DNA of 64,000 nucleotides. It comes from Blasia pusilla. Taxonomy: Eukaryota > Marchantiophyta > Marchantiopsida > Blasiales. The stretch spans positions 8,246,001 through 8,310,000 of the forward strand of contig CM114274.1 of the NCBI GenBank assembly GCA_050084515.1, written 5' to 3'. This document shows positions 1-12,400 of the stretch, piece by piece. The stretch's first letter is position 1. Each line of letters begins with the position of its first letter. Under the pieces are notes generated by a model. That model did not search any database and was not told the DNA's origin. It worked only from the letters and a program-made list of their open reading frames with translations. The position numbers were made by a program, and so were the translations under genes.

Positions 1-952
1 ATTTAATGGTTGATCTTGATGAGTGCTACCGGCTTGCGATAAAGAACTTATAAGATTGAAATAGCCATTATGTTGGTGATAGAACGTTTACACTCCTTTT
101 GTGTGAAAGTTCACAAGAGTTTCCATCATGTTCTTCCCTAATGATAGCATGGTGCTTCAAGAAGGCATTCCGCTATCTTGTATCACTTTCAGTTTCTTAA
201 GTCTACTGTAGGGACTCGAAGTTTTACTTCTCAAAAATATCTTCACCATCTTTCTACTGTACTTCTCACTAACTGTAACTCTAGAGATGATGAGTGTGCA
301 GGGAAGTATGGACCTCAATAATCCTATCGACTTGACATCGACTCTTCCCCCATCACATGAAGCCATGGACGAAGGATTCAACAAAATGCTTTGACAAAAG
401 GATTTTGCCCATGAAAGGACAGAGGTTCAAACAAGCATGCCGATGGGGAACATATCAGCAAAAGACCTCCGTGGAATGTCTATAATGCAAAGATATATCC
501 CTTGGTATAGGCTCGAGGATTTCATTATAGGTGAGGGTATCGGAGACAATATAAATCCCACTACCTTTTGGAAAGGTACATCGAAATGCATAGGAGAAAG
601 GTTATGAGAAGAAGAAGGAGAGGAAGCATCTTACACTATTTATTTTTGTGCTTACGGGCCTCAAGACAATCGACGCTTGCATTAACTTGAGTTGTGAACA
701 AAGTAGTAGGAAGAAGTTTCATTATTTTTACATATAATTACATAGTCCTTATTTTAATCGTTTATTATATTTTGGTTGAATAAGTGTCACACGTTCAATT
801 TAGAGCATATGATTGTAGTCCCATGTAGTTGAGTGGTCAATTTATTCTGATAGAATGCATTCTGCAGTATATTGAAGGTCAAACCTTCCCAAGACAGGCC
901 GGAAGTCGTCCTCGTGCACAAAAAATAATCCGAGGAGAGAGTTGAAGCGAGG
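1..952. other. Unassigned AT-rich DNA upstream of a transposase relic
   Basis: I recognise no gene, RNA or repeat here. Open frames are short and lack family motifs. Part of it may be the upstream, decayed portion of the MULE/FAR1-like element that becomes readable at 953, but I saw no terminal inverted repeat. Confidence 0.4.
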
Positions 953-3812
953 ATGCCAATGTCATTTTTCAGTATCCGAATCGAAGTCTCCAATGCATGC
1001 GGCGAGAATAGTTTACAAACACAGTTGCACATAGACAAGGATGGAAAACCATGCCATGGATCTAATGATCCAACAAGTTTGGGAACTCCAACAATGTATT
1101 CTCCTAGGATCTCAAATGAGCTGAGATGCTACATAAAAGAGAGACTTCGTCTTGGGGTAAAGCCCCACCAGATTATGTCGCAGCATGGCCTCATGCTAAA
1201 ATATCGATCTGAAACATCTCTTGACTTTCAAAAAAGCATGATAAGGGATGATTTCATGCAAATGCATGATATTGCAAATGCAAAAAAGGAGTTGAATATG
1301 GAGACGTTCCAGTTTTGCATAGATGAGAATCAATCATTATGTGCATTTGTAAATCTCTATCCAGAGAAGGTCTTTATTTATGAGCCTTATTTAGATGATG
1401 CTAGACCTTTCATACTGGGATTCCAAAGCACTTGGCAGATGCAAGCGATGGTGAAATATGGACACAACAGTGTTTTGAGCATGGATAGTACGTTTGGTAC
1501 CAATCGAAGCAAGGTACTAAGTTAAGTAGTCTTTGAAGTATACAATGATGAAAATGTGCTTTCATCATTGAAATGGAAGATGTATTTGAGATGCCATTGC
1601 TACTTGTAAGAAACCTCATCTGTTGTATACTCTTGTGCAGTTTCCTTTGTACACTATTTTGGTGTTCGACGAGCACCATACTGGAATACCTGTAGCTTGG
1701 ATTTTGACTAGTAGCTCAAAGGAGGTGCATTTGGTGAAATGGTTGCGGGCAGTGGCGGAAAAGTGTAGACTACAACAAAAATCTTGGGAGCCGAATGCAA
1801 TCATAGTGGATGATGCCAACGCCGAGCAAAATGCATTAAGGTATTCTTGGGATCCTAAAGTTGCGGTATCTTGGCGAAAGGGTACATCACACTTTTTCTA
1901 AATGAAAAAACACATGTCAAATTTCCATCCGATTCAGATATTGATTACATTAGGAAAGGAATTCGAGATTGTTATCTCAATGAAAGTTAAGCACATGGTT
2001 ATATTCACTTGGGGTAACTTTTGCAAAGTCAAATATCATACTTTGTCTTTGGCATGTACGCCATGATCAGCTAAAGCGGCTAAAGCGGAAGGTCGAGATC
2101 TTGCGATAATGAGAGCTCACATGTCACGACGCCTAGGGGAGATTATGTATGTAAATCGATGTGGCACGTACACTAGAGGTGTGATCTTGGACAATGCGAG
2201 AATGATGTTGCATCAGTTCTATGTAGACTTGAGGGATGAAGTGGAGTTCATCAACTATATCTGAGACTTATTGGGAGCCAAAACTAGGTGGCTACAAACA
2301 CTTTACCTTTTTCCCCTTTCATAATTTTTCCTTTTTATCACACTTTCATTAACTTTGTGCCACTCATTGCAAGGGCCAACATGTACAAGATAAGGACGTG
2401 ATTTGTTTTTGTGTGTGAGACAAGTGGGTTAAAGCGGCGAGGACTACCCTCATGCAAACCAGACACAAAATCTTTGCAATTGAAGCATATCATGGAAGCA
2501 TGAAGGCGATTCTAGCAGATGACAATGTAGTATGTCTCAAAGAAGAGAGACTACTTGGTTTGGAAGCTCAGTAGTTTTGTAGAGGCATGGTACTTCCATA
2601 TACACTTGCTGAAAAAAATGGGTTTGTTCGAAATGCATGAGAGGAGCAATATGTGAATAATGCGATTCGAAGGGAAGAGAAATCAGCAGATGATGTGCAA
2701 CTTACGAGAATCTAGGGGGCAAGTTAGGATGGCACGGGTGAGGAGCCAAACCATACCCAATAAGTGGTATGAAGTCTACAACTATGACACTTTGAATGGG
2801 GCCATTGTGAGTGTCCTTGGTCACTAAAAGGAAACATATGCAAACATATGGTAAGAAAAAGGTTGGTTTGTCTTGGATAGCATAAAATTAAGCAATCTTG
2901 CACCTTTTTCGCAGACGTCATTTTATTGATTGAATCTTTTCAATTGATTCCTTCCATTTCTTTGTAGATTGCTGCTCTACTACGAGATGATTACAAATAA
3001 GAGGACCTTGTGAAAATACTTGGGGAGAGTAGGCACAAAGCATGGCGGAATTGCTCAATTAAAGATGAGCGGGGACGGATTTGATCCTCTTGACCTTCCA
3101 TTGTCCAATCACATCCTGGACCTCAATGATACACAAGGTGAATGATATGGACACCATCTAAATTTACTCATGATTCAAGGGGACACTTGTGAGGTTTCTT
3201 GTATACATATAGACGTGTGTTTTGGCAATTCATCACATTCTCATGTATTTATGCACTATTTGGTGTGATTCAGGAGGCATTCCATATGAAGATATGGACA
3301 CGGGCACTTTCACTCAAGATACACCAATACTTGAAGCACTGAACATCCCCAAACCAAGTAACAAGGATATGGAGGTTGCTATGGACAAGCTGTACTCTGA
3401 GTTGCGGAATCAGTGTCAAGGAAATGAGTTATTTCTTACGATGGCGTCCAAAACGTTGAGAGAAATAAACGGGCGGATTGAGAGCGCAAAAGTTATGTTT
3501 GTGAACGGCTTGACTAATCAGCCTGGAAATCCCTTCCAGATTTACAAGGACGGGTTCCAAAATAATAATTCGCTGAAACGAGTGAAGTCCAACATCGAAC
3601 GATGGTCTAAACAAGCAAACAGACGAGGTACACAATATGGAGCAGGACATACCAAAGTGATGGCTCAGGCACAAGACAAAACTTCAAGCAAGTTACCATG
3701 CTTTCCAAAGCCCAAAACAAAGAAGAAGAAGTTGGGACCACAAGCTGAGTTGGACAAACAGGCAATGTCAGCGACCTTAAACAATATGAGCCGAGTACTT
3801 GGTGGCACATAA
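953..3812 (+). pseudogene. MULE / FAR1-FHY3-like transposase relic
   Basis: FAR1/FHY3-type proteins descend from Mutator-like transposases; they have a DDE-type MULE domain followed by a SWIM zinc finger. The first exon (953-1513) ends in SMDSTFGTNRSK, the segment holding the first catalytic Asp. A GT-AG intron of 127 bp (1514-1640) joins it in phase to FPLYTILVFDEHHTGIPVAW and then to IIVDDANAEQNALR, which holds the second Asp. After a disturbed stretch the CLWHVRHDQLKRL segment is readable at about 2040. A SWIM-like CEC...CKH signature lies at 2800-2850 in another frame. The final readable exon, about 3274-3812, follows a TTCAG acceptor and encodes a helical, Lys-rich tail (KPKTKKKK). Several stops and frame changes between 1900 and 3200 show that it is not functional as read. 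It could be a domesticated FAR1 gene with more introns than I can place, but decay fits better. No TIRs were found. Confidence 0.75.
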
Positions 3813-4397
3813 TGTCACTGGTATTTTTCAGTTGTGGGAAGGTATGCCTATGCCCTGTAAATGATGCATTTCCTTACAATGAATATCATTGAATTTTTTG
3901 CCCACCACGAGTAGTGAATAATTAAGGAATGCCTTTTCAGGTTTGTCGTTAGGAAAGCATTCTTACTTTTCTGATTCTTCACCGCGTTGGATCACGGAAC
4001 CTAGCTTCTAACACAGCCGCCCGCCCTAGGCTTCCAAACTTGCAAGACGAGGCATTTTTTATGCGCGTGTAGGACCGAGATCAAGCCATTCCCATTCAAG
4101 TTTTAAAGTTGTAAGGTCTAACACGATCAGGAGTGGCGTTTTGATTTCAGGGGGCCAATATGCACTAGCTGGTATGGCTACTCTTAGACGCGCATTTCTT
4201 GATAGGAAATAGAAAAATTTTGGGCCACGGGGTTCAGTAATACAAGTGATATCGCAAGGAGAAATTGAGTGAGTGAATCGCTTCTTCAGGGAGAAACTTA
4301 GTGAGGAAGTATTCGACTCAAGGCTCAGTATCCTCCATTTTGGAGTTGCTCGCTAAAATTTTGATTCGTCTCAATAAATCCATTTTCATCAGCGACC
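3813..4397. other. Intergenic, nothing recognised
   Basis: No coding, RNA or repeat signal is recognised. The last bases form a reasonable plant-type initiation context (GCGACCATGG) for the ORF at 4398. Confidence 0.4.
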
Positions 4398-5024
4398 ATG
4401 GAAAGTATTGATGCAAGAAAGAGGACCAGAGAAGTTGTGATCGAGCTTGGCCAAGATTCCAAACCTGGACAAGCACTGGATGAAGGCGATACAGGCAATA
4501 CATCAGTTCAAGACATTCGGAAACGCCAGAGGAAATCCAACCACACCAATTCTTACTCTCCATTTTCTAGTACCAATCTGTCTTTATCAGATATGAATAG
4601 GAACTTTGATGATGCATTTGTGAAGATTTTCATGCGCCCTGTAGGAAACAAGGCACCTAAATCTCATAAGGGAACATTTTCAGAGTTGCAAGAGTTGTCA
4701 ACCAGGTTGAAAGTAATCTCAGATGTTTGCAATACAATGGAGTCTATTGTGAAGGGATTTCAGAATCAACGAATTTTGCTAGGCAAGCTAGAAAGTTACC
4801 GTTTAGAAAAAACCATTGATGGTTTGCCGGAAATCATTGAGAAGTTTGTGTTACAAGTGAAAGCTCTTTTGACAGATGAGAGTATCATACAATTGATGAT
4901 GGCAAACAGCGAGGTTTTGCAATGTTTAGATCAGAATCGTAGTGCTTGGGAATTTCTACGAGCTCGGATTTCCTTTGATCTTTGCCCCAAGAAGTTTAGG
5001 CATCCAGCTCTTCATCAATCTTGA
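4398..5024 (+). CDS. Hypothetical 208-aa basic/helical protein
   Basis: This is an uninterrupted single-exon ORF with a strong start context (ACCATGG). I do not recognise the family. The N-terminal 50 residues are hydrophilic, with two basic clusters (KRTR near residue 8 and RKRQRK near residue 42) that could act as nuclear localisation signals. Residues 60-200 are predicted-looking amphipathic helix with Leu, Ile and Val spaced as in a helical bundle (ELQELSTRLKVISDV, then LPEIIEKFVLQVKALL). No membrane segment, signal peptide, zinc finger or catalytic motif is visible. It lies 585 bp downstream of the MULE/FAR1 relic on the same strand, so it may be an accessory ORF of that element or an independent lineage-specific gene. 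The length and clean frame among decayed neighbours argue that it is real. No promoter or polyadenylation site was confirmed. Confidence 0.5.
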   Translation: MESIDARKRTREVVIELGQDSKPGQALDEGDTGNTSVQDIRKRQRKSNHTNSYSPFSSTNLSLSDMNRNFDDAFVKIFMRPVGNKAPKSHKGTFSELQELSTRLKVISDVCNTMESIVKGFQNQRILLGKLESYRLEKTIDGLPEIIEKFVLQVKALLTDESIIQLMMANSEVLQCLDQNRSAWEFLRARISFDLCPKKFRHPALHQS

Positions 5025-5248
5025 ATCCAGATTATCTCAGACGACATTTATTTGAGCTTTATTTTGGTTGTAGGCTTGTCATACTTGGGAGATGATCTTA
5101 TGTATCTATCTGTCACACAGATATTCTAATAACTTTATGATCAGAAATCAATTACAGAATCGTGTGTTTTCATGATATTTCCTTTATCATATCCTATTTA
5201 TGGTCCGCTAAGTCTCATTGAAATACACCTACACATGCACTATACACA

Positions 5249-6245
5249 CTATGCTTTTAGTGAAAGCACACGAACATGTTGAAGATGATTGCATAATGCC
5301 TTCCCTTCCATAAATTCCAAGTTGTTGGAGTACTTTATATTGCATACCATAATGGATCCAAAAACATCGTGACACGTTAGATTTAGATAGCTAATCTCTT
5401 GAATAGTTTGGGTAAATTTGAGGATCTGCCCAACACATAGTCCAAATTGTATGAGCAAAATATTTACATGGCTTGAAAAGCTAAATATTTTATGTATAAA
5501 AGGATTGATCACTAGCAGGTTTTTAACATACAATGTCGAATACTTTTCTGCTTTTATACTTGCAATTGGAAATCCCATCTTCCAAGTGTTACATCCATCA
5601 AACCATCTTGCCCATATAACATATGGGACCGCCACTAAGAATATACGAAGCATATAAAGTATTTCCTCGATGGAAATGCTATAATGCTTTCTTTCTCATG
5701 CCAAAATAATATGCGTCTGTGAGTTTGTGGCAAAGGTGGAATGTTCTTGTGTTCTTTGACATGTTTGCCATATATAACCATTCTTTATACAATTGCTTCA
5801 TTTCATGCTTGGTATATCACATAAGGAAAGCCTACCAAATGGTCGGAACTTTATCCAATGTCAATTTAGGAAGTATGACATAATATGAATCACAAGGACA
5901 TTCACTCTTCAACTTAAGAGTTAACCCTCTCTCAAGCAGTAGTACTTTTTACTACGTACTACATCATTCTGCTAGACTACACTAACAAAATCTACAATTT
6001 CTTTTAATATGCCTCATTTTGGCGACCAAACCTTAATATTCCGCCACCTTTCCTCCTCCTCATCAATTTTCTTCTTGTATCTGGAAAGTTGTTCTTCCCA
6101 CTCATTTTCCATACACCATGCTAGAGCTTTAGCCTCTCTTTCTCCTCTTCCTCATCAATTGCACATTCGATGTAGAACTTGGCAACTTCCTCTGCAAATT
6201 GTTTTAACTCTTATTCCACTTCCTTAATTTTTTCCAGCTCTATGT
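5249..6245 (-). pseudogene. Decayed coding remnant, minus strand, function unknown
   Basis: On the minus strand a 134-aa open frame (5249-5653) follows a segment (about 6010-6240) that reads as a Glu/Lys-rich helix (RYKKKIDEEEERWRNIK), with stops and frame changes in between. Acidic/basic coiled-coil stretches like this are common in plant transposon-encoded proteins, but I cannot name a family. It may be chance coding in degraded repeat DNA. Confidence 0.2.
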
Positions 6246-6249
6246 CTTC

Positions 6250-7238
6250 CTCTATACTAGCTCTTCTAATTTTGACTGGGGACTTTGTAGCCAAAATTTT
6301 TCATCTGATTCACTCGGAGGCATACGCCTTCAGTACGTACCCTTCATTGACAACATAAACAACACAAGTTAAAATATCACCACTACTCAGTTAAAGCAAG
6401 TTTCAAGGTCTATAATGTATTTGAAGCAATTATCAAAAGAACAAATAATAGGATGATAAATTTTGACTTCATCAGCAACACTGGTGGTGTACATAGAAAA
6501 TGGTTTGATTATAAACTAGTCCATTTCTAATAAATTACATTTGCCTCAATAGTATCTACACCATCACAAGGAATACGTTCCAGCTATCTAAGTGATTGTT
6601 CACTCTAAATAACCTTCTCATAGGGTCGTCATGTGAGGGCTATCTCCTCATTCACGGACATCGTATTTTTTTTGAGTGCTTCTCTTTCTTATGAGAACAT
6701 ATCAAGTAAAATCTAGTATTTGAGATAATATATCTCAACTCGCTTGATCATACAGGATTTAATGTGTTTGTCGACACATTCTTTCCAAAGTGGCTCGCCT
6801 TCTCCTTAAAAATGATATATAACATTTACAATATTCACTCAATTGTACGTTACATACATATAGATCATTTTATTCAAACATCACACATGATAGCTTAATA
6901 CGCATAAGCATCTACCATTCAGACAATCCTCTCTCATGAAATCGAAAGCATTATGATAGCCCCAAATTCCGATAGATCAGAAAGCACACCTCTTGCAACA
7001 TGGTCACTTTTGGCATCCACACCCAACCCAAACAACTCAACAGATAACATAAGCTGACATCCTATACAATGCCTCTTGACTTCCCGTGATGAAAAGACTC
7101 AGCTAACAACGGAAGTAACATGATCAATTTATTGAACCCATGACTTGTATACGCATCGGTGGGGAGGGATCAACATGTTCATAAATACGTTCGTCTTGTT
7201 CTGATATTCACAAATATATTGAACCCAAGACTTGTAAA
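6250..7238. other. AT-rich DNA, nothing recognised
   Basis: No gene, RNA or clear repeat is recognised. The last 100 bp already share phrases with the downstream repeats (for example CTTGTAAATTTTCGTGGAAAG near 7230). Confidence 0.35.
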
Positions 7239-7244
7239 TTTTCG

Positions 7245-8600
7245 TGGAAAGCGTTCCGACATTGTCTAATGGGATACTCGCAAGGCTTTGCACTTCAAAT
7301 TAACTATGAACCGAAATCTCCCCACGACATACTAGGAGAATGATTCTATTCACAAGGTTGAAGGAATGAATATGGACTAGACCATGCACAATGACACCCA
7401 ATGAATAGAAAAGCCCATCGCATGCCAACCTTGAAAATGGAAACAATTCTAACTATGTTCATGGAAAGCATTCCGACATTGTCTAATGGGATACTCGCAA
7501 GGCTTTGCACTTCAAATTAACTATGAACCAAAATCTCCCCACGACATACCAGGAGAATGATTCCATTCACAAGGTTGAAGGAATGAATATGGACTAGACC
7601 ATGCACAATGACACCCAATGAATAGAAAAGCCCATCACATGCCAACCTTGAAAATGGAAAGAATTCGGACTCTGTTCATGGAAAGCATTCCGACATTGTC
7701 TAATGGGATAATCGCACGGCTTTGCACTTCAAATTAACTATGGACCGAAATCTCCCCACCACATACCAAGAGAATGATTCCATTCACAGGGTTGAAGGAA
7801 TGAATATGGACTAGACCATGCACAATGGCACCCAATGAATAGAAAAGCCCATCGCATGCCAACCTTGAAAATGGAAACAATTCTAACTCTATTCATGGAA
7901 AGCATTCCGACATTGTCTAATGGGATACTCGCAAGGCTTTGCACTTCAAATTAACTATGAACCGAAATCTCCCCACGACATACAAGGATTATGATTCCAT
8001 TCACAGGGTTGAAGGAATGAATATGGACTAGACCATGCACAATGGCACCCAATGAATAGAAAAGCCCATCGCATGCCAACCTTGAAAATGGAAAGCATTC
8101 TAGCTCTGTCAAAACCAAGAGCGCCTCAATCGACCCTAAATTCGTGCGCTGCTAATTGTGCTTATGGAAGGCATTCCGGATTTGCAGTAAGTATTGGAGC
8201 CCCGGCTGTCAACCTCGGGCCAAAAAAAACCTTCGTGGATTTATCACAGGAGGTACCTTGTACACCTGTGAAATGATTGAACCCGTCTATGGGTAATACA
8301 CATCGGTGGGGAGAAATGAACGTCTTGATATACACGTTCGTCTTGATCTGATGTTCACAAATGTATTGAACCCATTACTTATAAATTTTCATGGAAAGCA
8401 TGCCGGCATTGTGTAATGGGATACTCGCAAGGCTTTGCACTTCAAATTAACTATGAACCAAAATCTCTCCACGACATACCAGGATAATGATTCCATTCAC
8501 AGGGTTGAAGGAATGAATATGGACTAGACCATGCACAATGGCACCCAATGAATAGAAAATCCCATTGCATGCCAACCTTGAAATGGAAAGCATTCTAGCT
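7245..8600. repeat. 217-bp tandem repeat array (four units plus one detached)
   Basis: The phrase TGGAAAGCATTCCGACATTG recurs at 7245, 7462, 7679 and 7896, exactly 217 bp apart. It is followed each time by the same body (TCCCCACGACATAC, GAATGAATATGGACTAGACC, CCCATCGCATGCCAACC). A fifth copy starts at 8392, after about 280 bp of other repeat sequence. Copies differ by only a few substitutions each, so the array is young compared with the other arrays here. The small palindromic GGAAAGCATTCC-type core opens each unit. It is non-coding: no frame stays open across more than one unit. Confidence 0.9.
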
Positions 8601-9480
8601 CTGTCAAAACCAAGAGCGCCTCAATCGACCCTAAATTAAATAAGACGCTAATTGTGCTTATGGAAGGCATTTCGACTCATGAGAAGTATTGGAGCCTTGG
8701 GTCACAACATCGGGCCAAAATCTTCGTGGGTTTATCACGGAGGTACGTAATACACCTGCGCAATTCTATCTACTTACCCATCTAGTTACCTACCTGATAC
8801 AGTCTGTGCAATGACGAACATGTTCATAAAATGTACACAAACCTCACCTTTACGTTGAGACAGAAGGAGGAGATTCAAAAATACATTTGAAGCCAATACG
8901 AAGCAATTCCACTCATGCCAAGAAGGAATAGGACCATGAACGGAACGAAGCTGGATCAGCAATACAGAGCCAACATGACCATGAACGAAGAAGTGGCATT
9001 TCAAATTTGACCAATGAACATGCATATTAGAAAAGAAAACACCAATGGCTACATCTCTAAATAATATGCTAACACGGAACCTATTACACTTGGACGAGAA
9101 TCGGATGAATAAAACAGTTGATCCAAATCCCCTTAAGGCACGTAAATTGACCCTAAATTGTGTCGCCAAATGTGCTCATGGAAGGCATTCCAGACTCGCA
9201 GTAAGTATTGGAGCCGTGGATGTCAACATCGGGCCAAAATCTTCTTGGGTTTATCACTGGAGGTACCTAATACACATGCGCAATGATTGAACCCTTCCTC
9301 TTGTTCTCATGTTCAACAATGTTCGTATTGAAGCCGATACGAACAATCCCACTCGAGCCAATAAGGAATAGGACCACGAACGAAGCAGGATCATCAATAC
9401 AGAGCCAAGGATCATCAATACAGAGCCAACATGACCATGAACGAAGAAGCCAAAACGTTCAGAAATTAGCGCCTGTTGAA
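8105..9480. repeat. Higher-order ~500-bp repeat, three degenerate copies
   Basis: A block with CGCCTCAATCGACCCTAAAT, TGCTTATGGAAGGCATTCCG and a 'gggccaaaatcttcgtgg' phrase occurs at about 8115, 8612 and 9140 (offsets of about 497 and 523 bp). A second sub-block with 'aataggaccatgaacgaag' and CATGACCATGAACGAAGAAG occurs at about 8930-8990 and 9365-9450. The 217-bp unit is embedded in the first period, so this is a composite, higher-order array. Confidence 0.7.
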
Positions 9481-12400
9481 AAATGCAAACACGGAGCAGG
9501 TTGAGGCAACATGACCACGAATGAATTGCAAACAAGCTCCCTCAAGCCTCAACGAACGGATCGCATACAAAATCCCTCAGGGCAGGCGGGGTCACTACCT
9601 CTCCAATGCGCCAGCAATACGAACAAAGCGGGGTCACTTTCCAGCGTGGAAGGCTGGAATGAGATTTGCCCGGAGTCTTGCTACTGATTTATAGCGTAGT
9701 ACATTTGAATTTCAAATCTGTCACGGTGCGATGGCATGCACTCACCATCCGCATGCCATTTACATGCGTATGAGACCCTGCCATCCCACATAAGAACGGA
9801 TATCCATCTTCGGATATCCGGTGCCGACTTCGAATAGTGCCGCGCCGAAAGTTTTACCACGGGCATTACTAGAGACGATCCCGATTCCGAGCAGGCAATA
9901 CGGGTGAAAGGACCCGTCACTCAGACACGGCCCACGAGGCAGCAATAACACCTCTGATCTCTCGGACTATCGTGAGGCATTTTCTATATATAACCGAATA
10001 ATTCCCATTTCAAGATCACCATTTAAGTTGACGGATCATTTAAGTGCTGTGTCTGGCGAATTATAGAAACATTTAATAATCGAGAGATTGTTGGGGTAAG
10101 AGGGAGCATGAAAATGCCTAATTAATTAGAGAAAAGCTTCCGAAGTTAAGAAAAGGTCATTAAAATTCCAAGTGAGTTAATTAAAAGTTAAAATATAATC
10201 TGTAATTGAGAATTATTCATAGATATTTTTATGTGAAATATAAAATAAATTATGAAATTTACAAAAAAAATTGGGACCATGGAAATAACTATACATTAGA
10301 TAACAAAATGTAATGTTCTCCATATCTTAAGAACCACAATTGAAGTATTATAAATTATAATATATAATTGGAAATTTACCTATTAAAAATTACATCTTAA
10401 CTTTTAATAAAGTCTCTTCTAACTTTCTTTAAGAAGCGTGAAAGATTATCGATCACCCATGAATTGGAAATATTTTTGGAAGAAAAGACAGAAAATATTT
10501 TTAGAGGTTAAAATTATTTTTTTGGTAAAATTCATGAATCACTTTCTTTTTATTTTAGGATGCCACATCTTTAAAAACTCTTAATTCGCGATTTTTTTTT
10601 AACTCCAAATGAGTGTAAGTAGGAGGAATTTGGTGGAGTGTGTCAAAGCATTAGAATATTACAATAACGTGAACTCAATATCTTTAAAAATGCATGAAAA
10701 TATAATGTCTTCTTATCCTTAAATTATTATTATGCATTCATAAGATGGTGGGAGTTTTTGTGCTCGAACATTGAATCCCATTCTTTGTTTTTCTTTGGTT
10801 TAGGTACTTTAAGTGGAAGGTATAAGTCAGAATATTGATCCCAATTTCACACTTTTTCTATAACTTTAAGGAATTTTGATTTTTGGCTTCTATTCAAAAG
10901 TAACCTTCATGTTACTAGTATCTATAATACAATGGGAGTTGGGTGGATGGGAGGTGCATTCTACTTTCTCCTACAATATATTCTGCATCCTAATTATGAA
11001 TAGCATACAAATAAATAGAAAAAGATCTCAAAAAGAGGTTTCACTCTTAATCAAGGTTTAGCAACCACCAAATATTCCACAGTCTTTTCAAAAAGATTTC
11101 GATAATGAAAGAAATCAATCAAGGATCCGATGCTTGACACTTGAATATAAAGTTTTGTGCAACTTTCATTCAAGCCTTGCCTTTGATATCTTGTTTTATT
11201 CTGAGATTTTCTTATTCATACATAGGTCGATATTATCGACAAGTGGAGACATCCCATTATTTTCTCCCATCTATTCCTACTCATAAGGGTGGATACGTCT
11301 AAGTTTTGGAGGATCTTGTACGTGAGTAGTATGCCAAATTGTCAATGGGATCTCCTCTTCATAAATTTTTGGATCCTCATATAGATGTCCATCTCCATCC
11401 ACAACATAAATTTTTCATGCTCTCAATCTTTCCAATGCCAACCTCCAAGTTTATGCCCATATCAATTCGTTTCGGCATAATTTTATCCCACATAGTTATT
11501 CTCCAAAAACATGTGCACAATGTCTACTTGTTGCCACTCTTTGTAACTAAATCATGGTGGGAGATAATGATGTTCAAGGCCTCCAAAAGTAGTTTCATGA
11601 GAAAACATTGGGTAATCTTCCTCCCACCACTCATCAACATAATTCCATTTAAAAGGCCAATATGGTGGGCGATGCACTAATCCTAGCTCTAGGACACCCA
11701 AGGTTGCACATAAACGTATAAGTCCGTCCATGGGATAATGGGACATACATGTTGCTTGCGTACTTGTGGCCCGCATTCGAGCCGGCACTGGTTTTTTGGC
11801 CCGCGGCCTAGCCCACAGGGTCATCTGACGCCTGCACATGGTGGGCTCAAGGGTTGCAAGTGCGAGCTTGCCCACTGGTGACTCAATTCGCCATGTGGGG
11901 ACCAAGCCGTAGGCCATAAAACCGGTGTGGGCTCGGCCAACTTGGGTGCCTGTTATAGAATCGACAAGCTCCAAGGGTGGGCCCGCGTGCGGGCCGCGAG
12001 TACCAAAGCCTTCACGGACATGTCTGTCCTAGGTACAGACATGGACATTTTTTGTGTGCAACCCTGAAGACACCTTGAGCTAGGATCTTCTCCTCATACT
12101 CCCATCACTTTGAGCTTGCATCACAATCGCCATCCTCTAAATCCTCCTCCCACTCTAACTTGCTATCAAAATGGAGAATTATAGATAAGATTGAGTCATG
12201 ACCACTACTAGACACACATGCAGATTATTGCATCGAAGAAAAGTCTAATTTTTCTAACTCAAAGTGTACAAGATACCTCACTTATATCACACATACTATA
12301 TAATGCGTGAACTTGCTTCCCCTTGTAGATAAGGGCAACCTTGACCATTGGAGCCTCTATCAAATAGTTGTTGAAATCCTTAAGGAAGGGGAACTCTAGC

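Noticed and set aside
7245-9480. CRISPR-like regularly spaced repeats
   Set aside because: Units are 217 and ~500 bp and contiguous, without short repeats and unique spacers, and the genome is eukaryotic.
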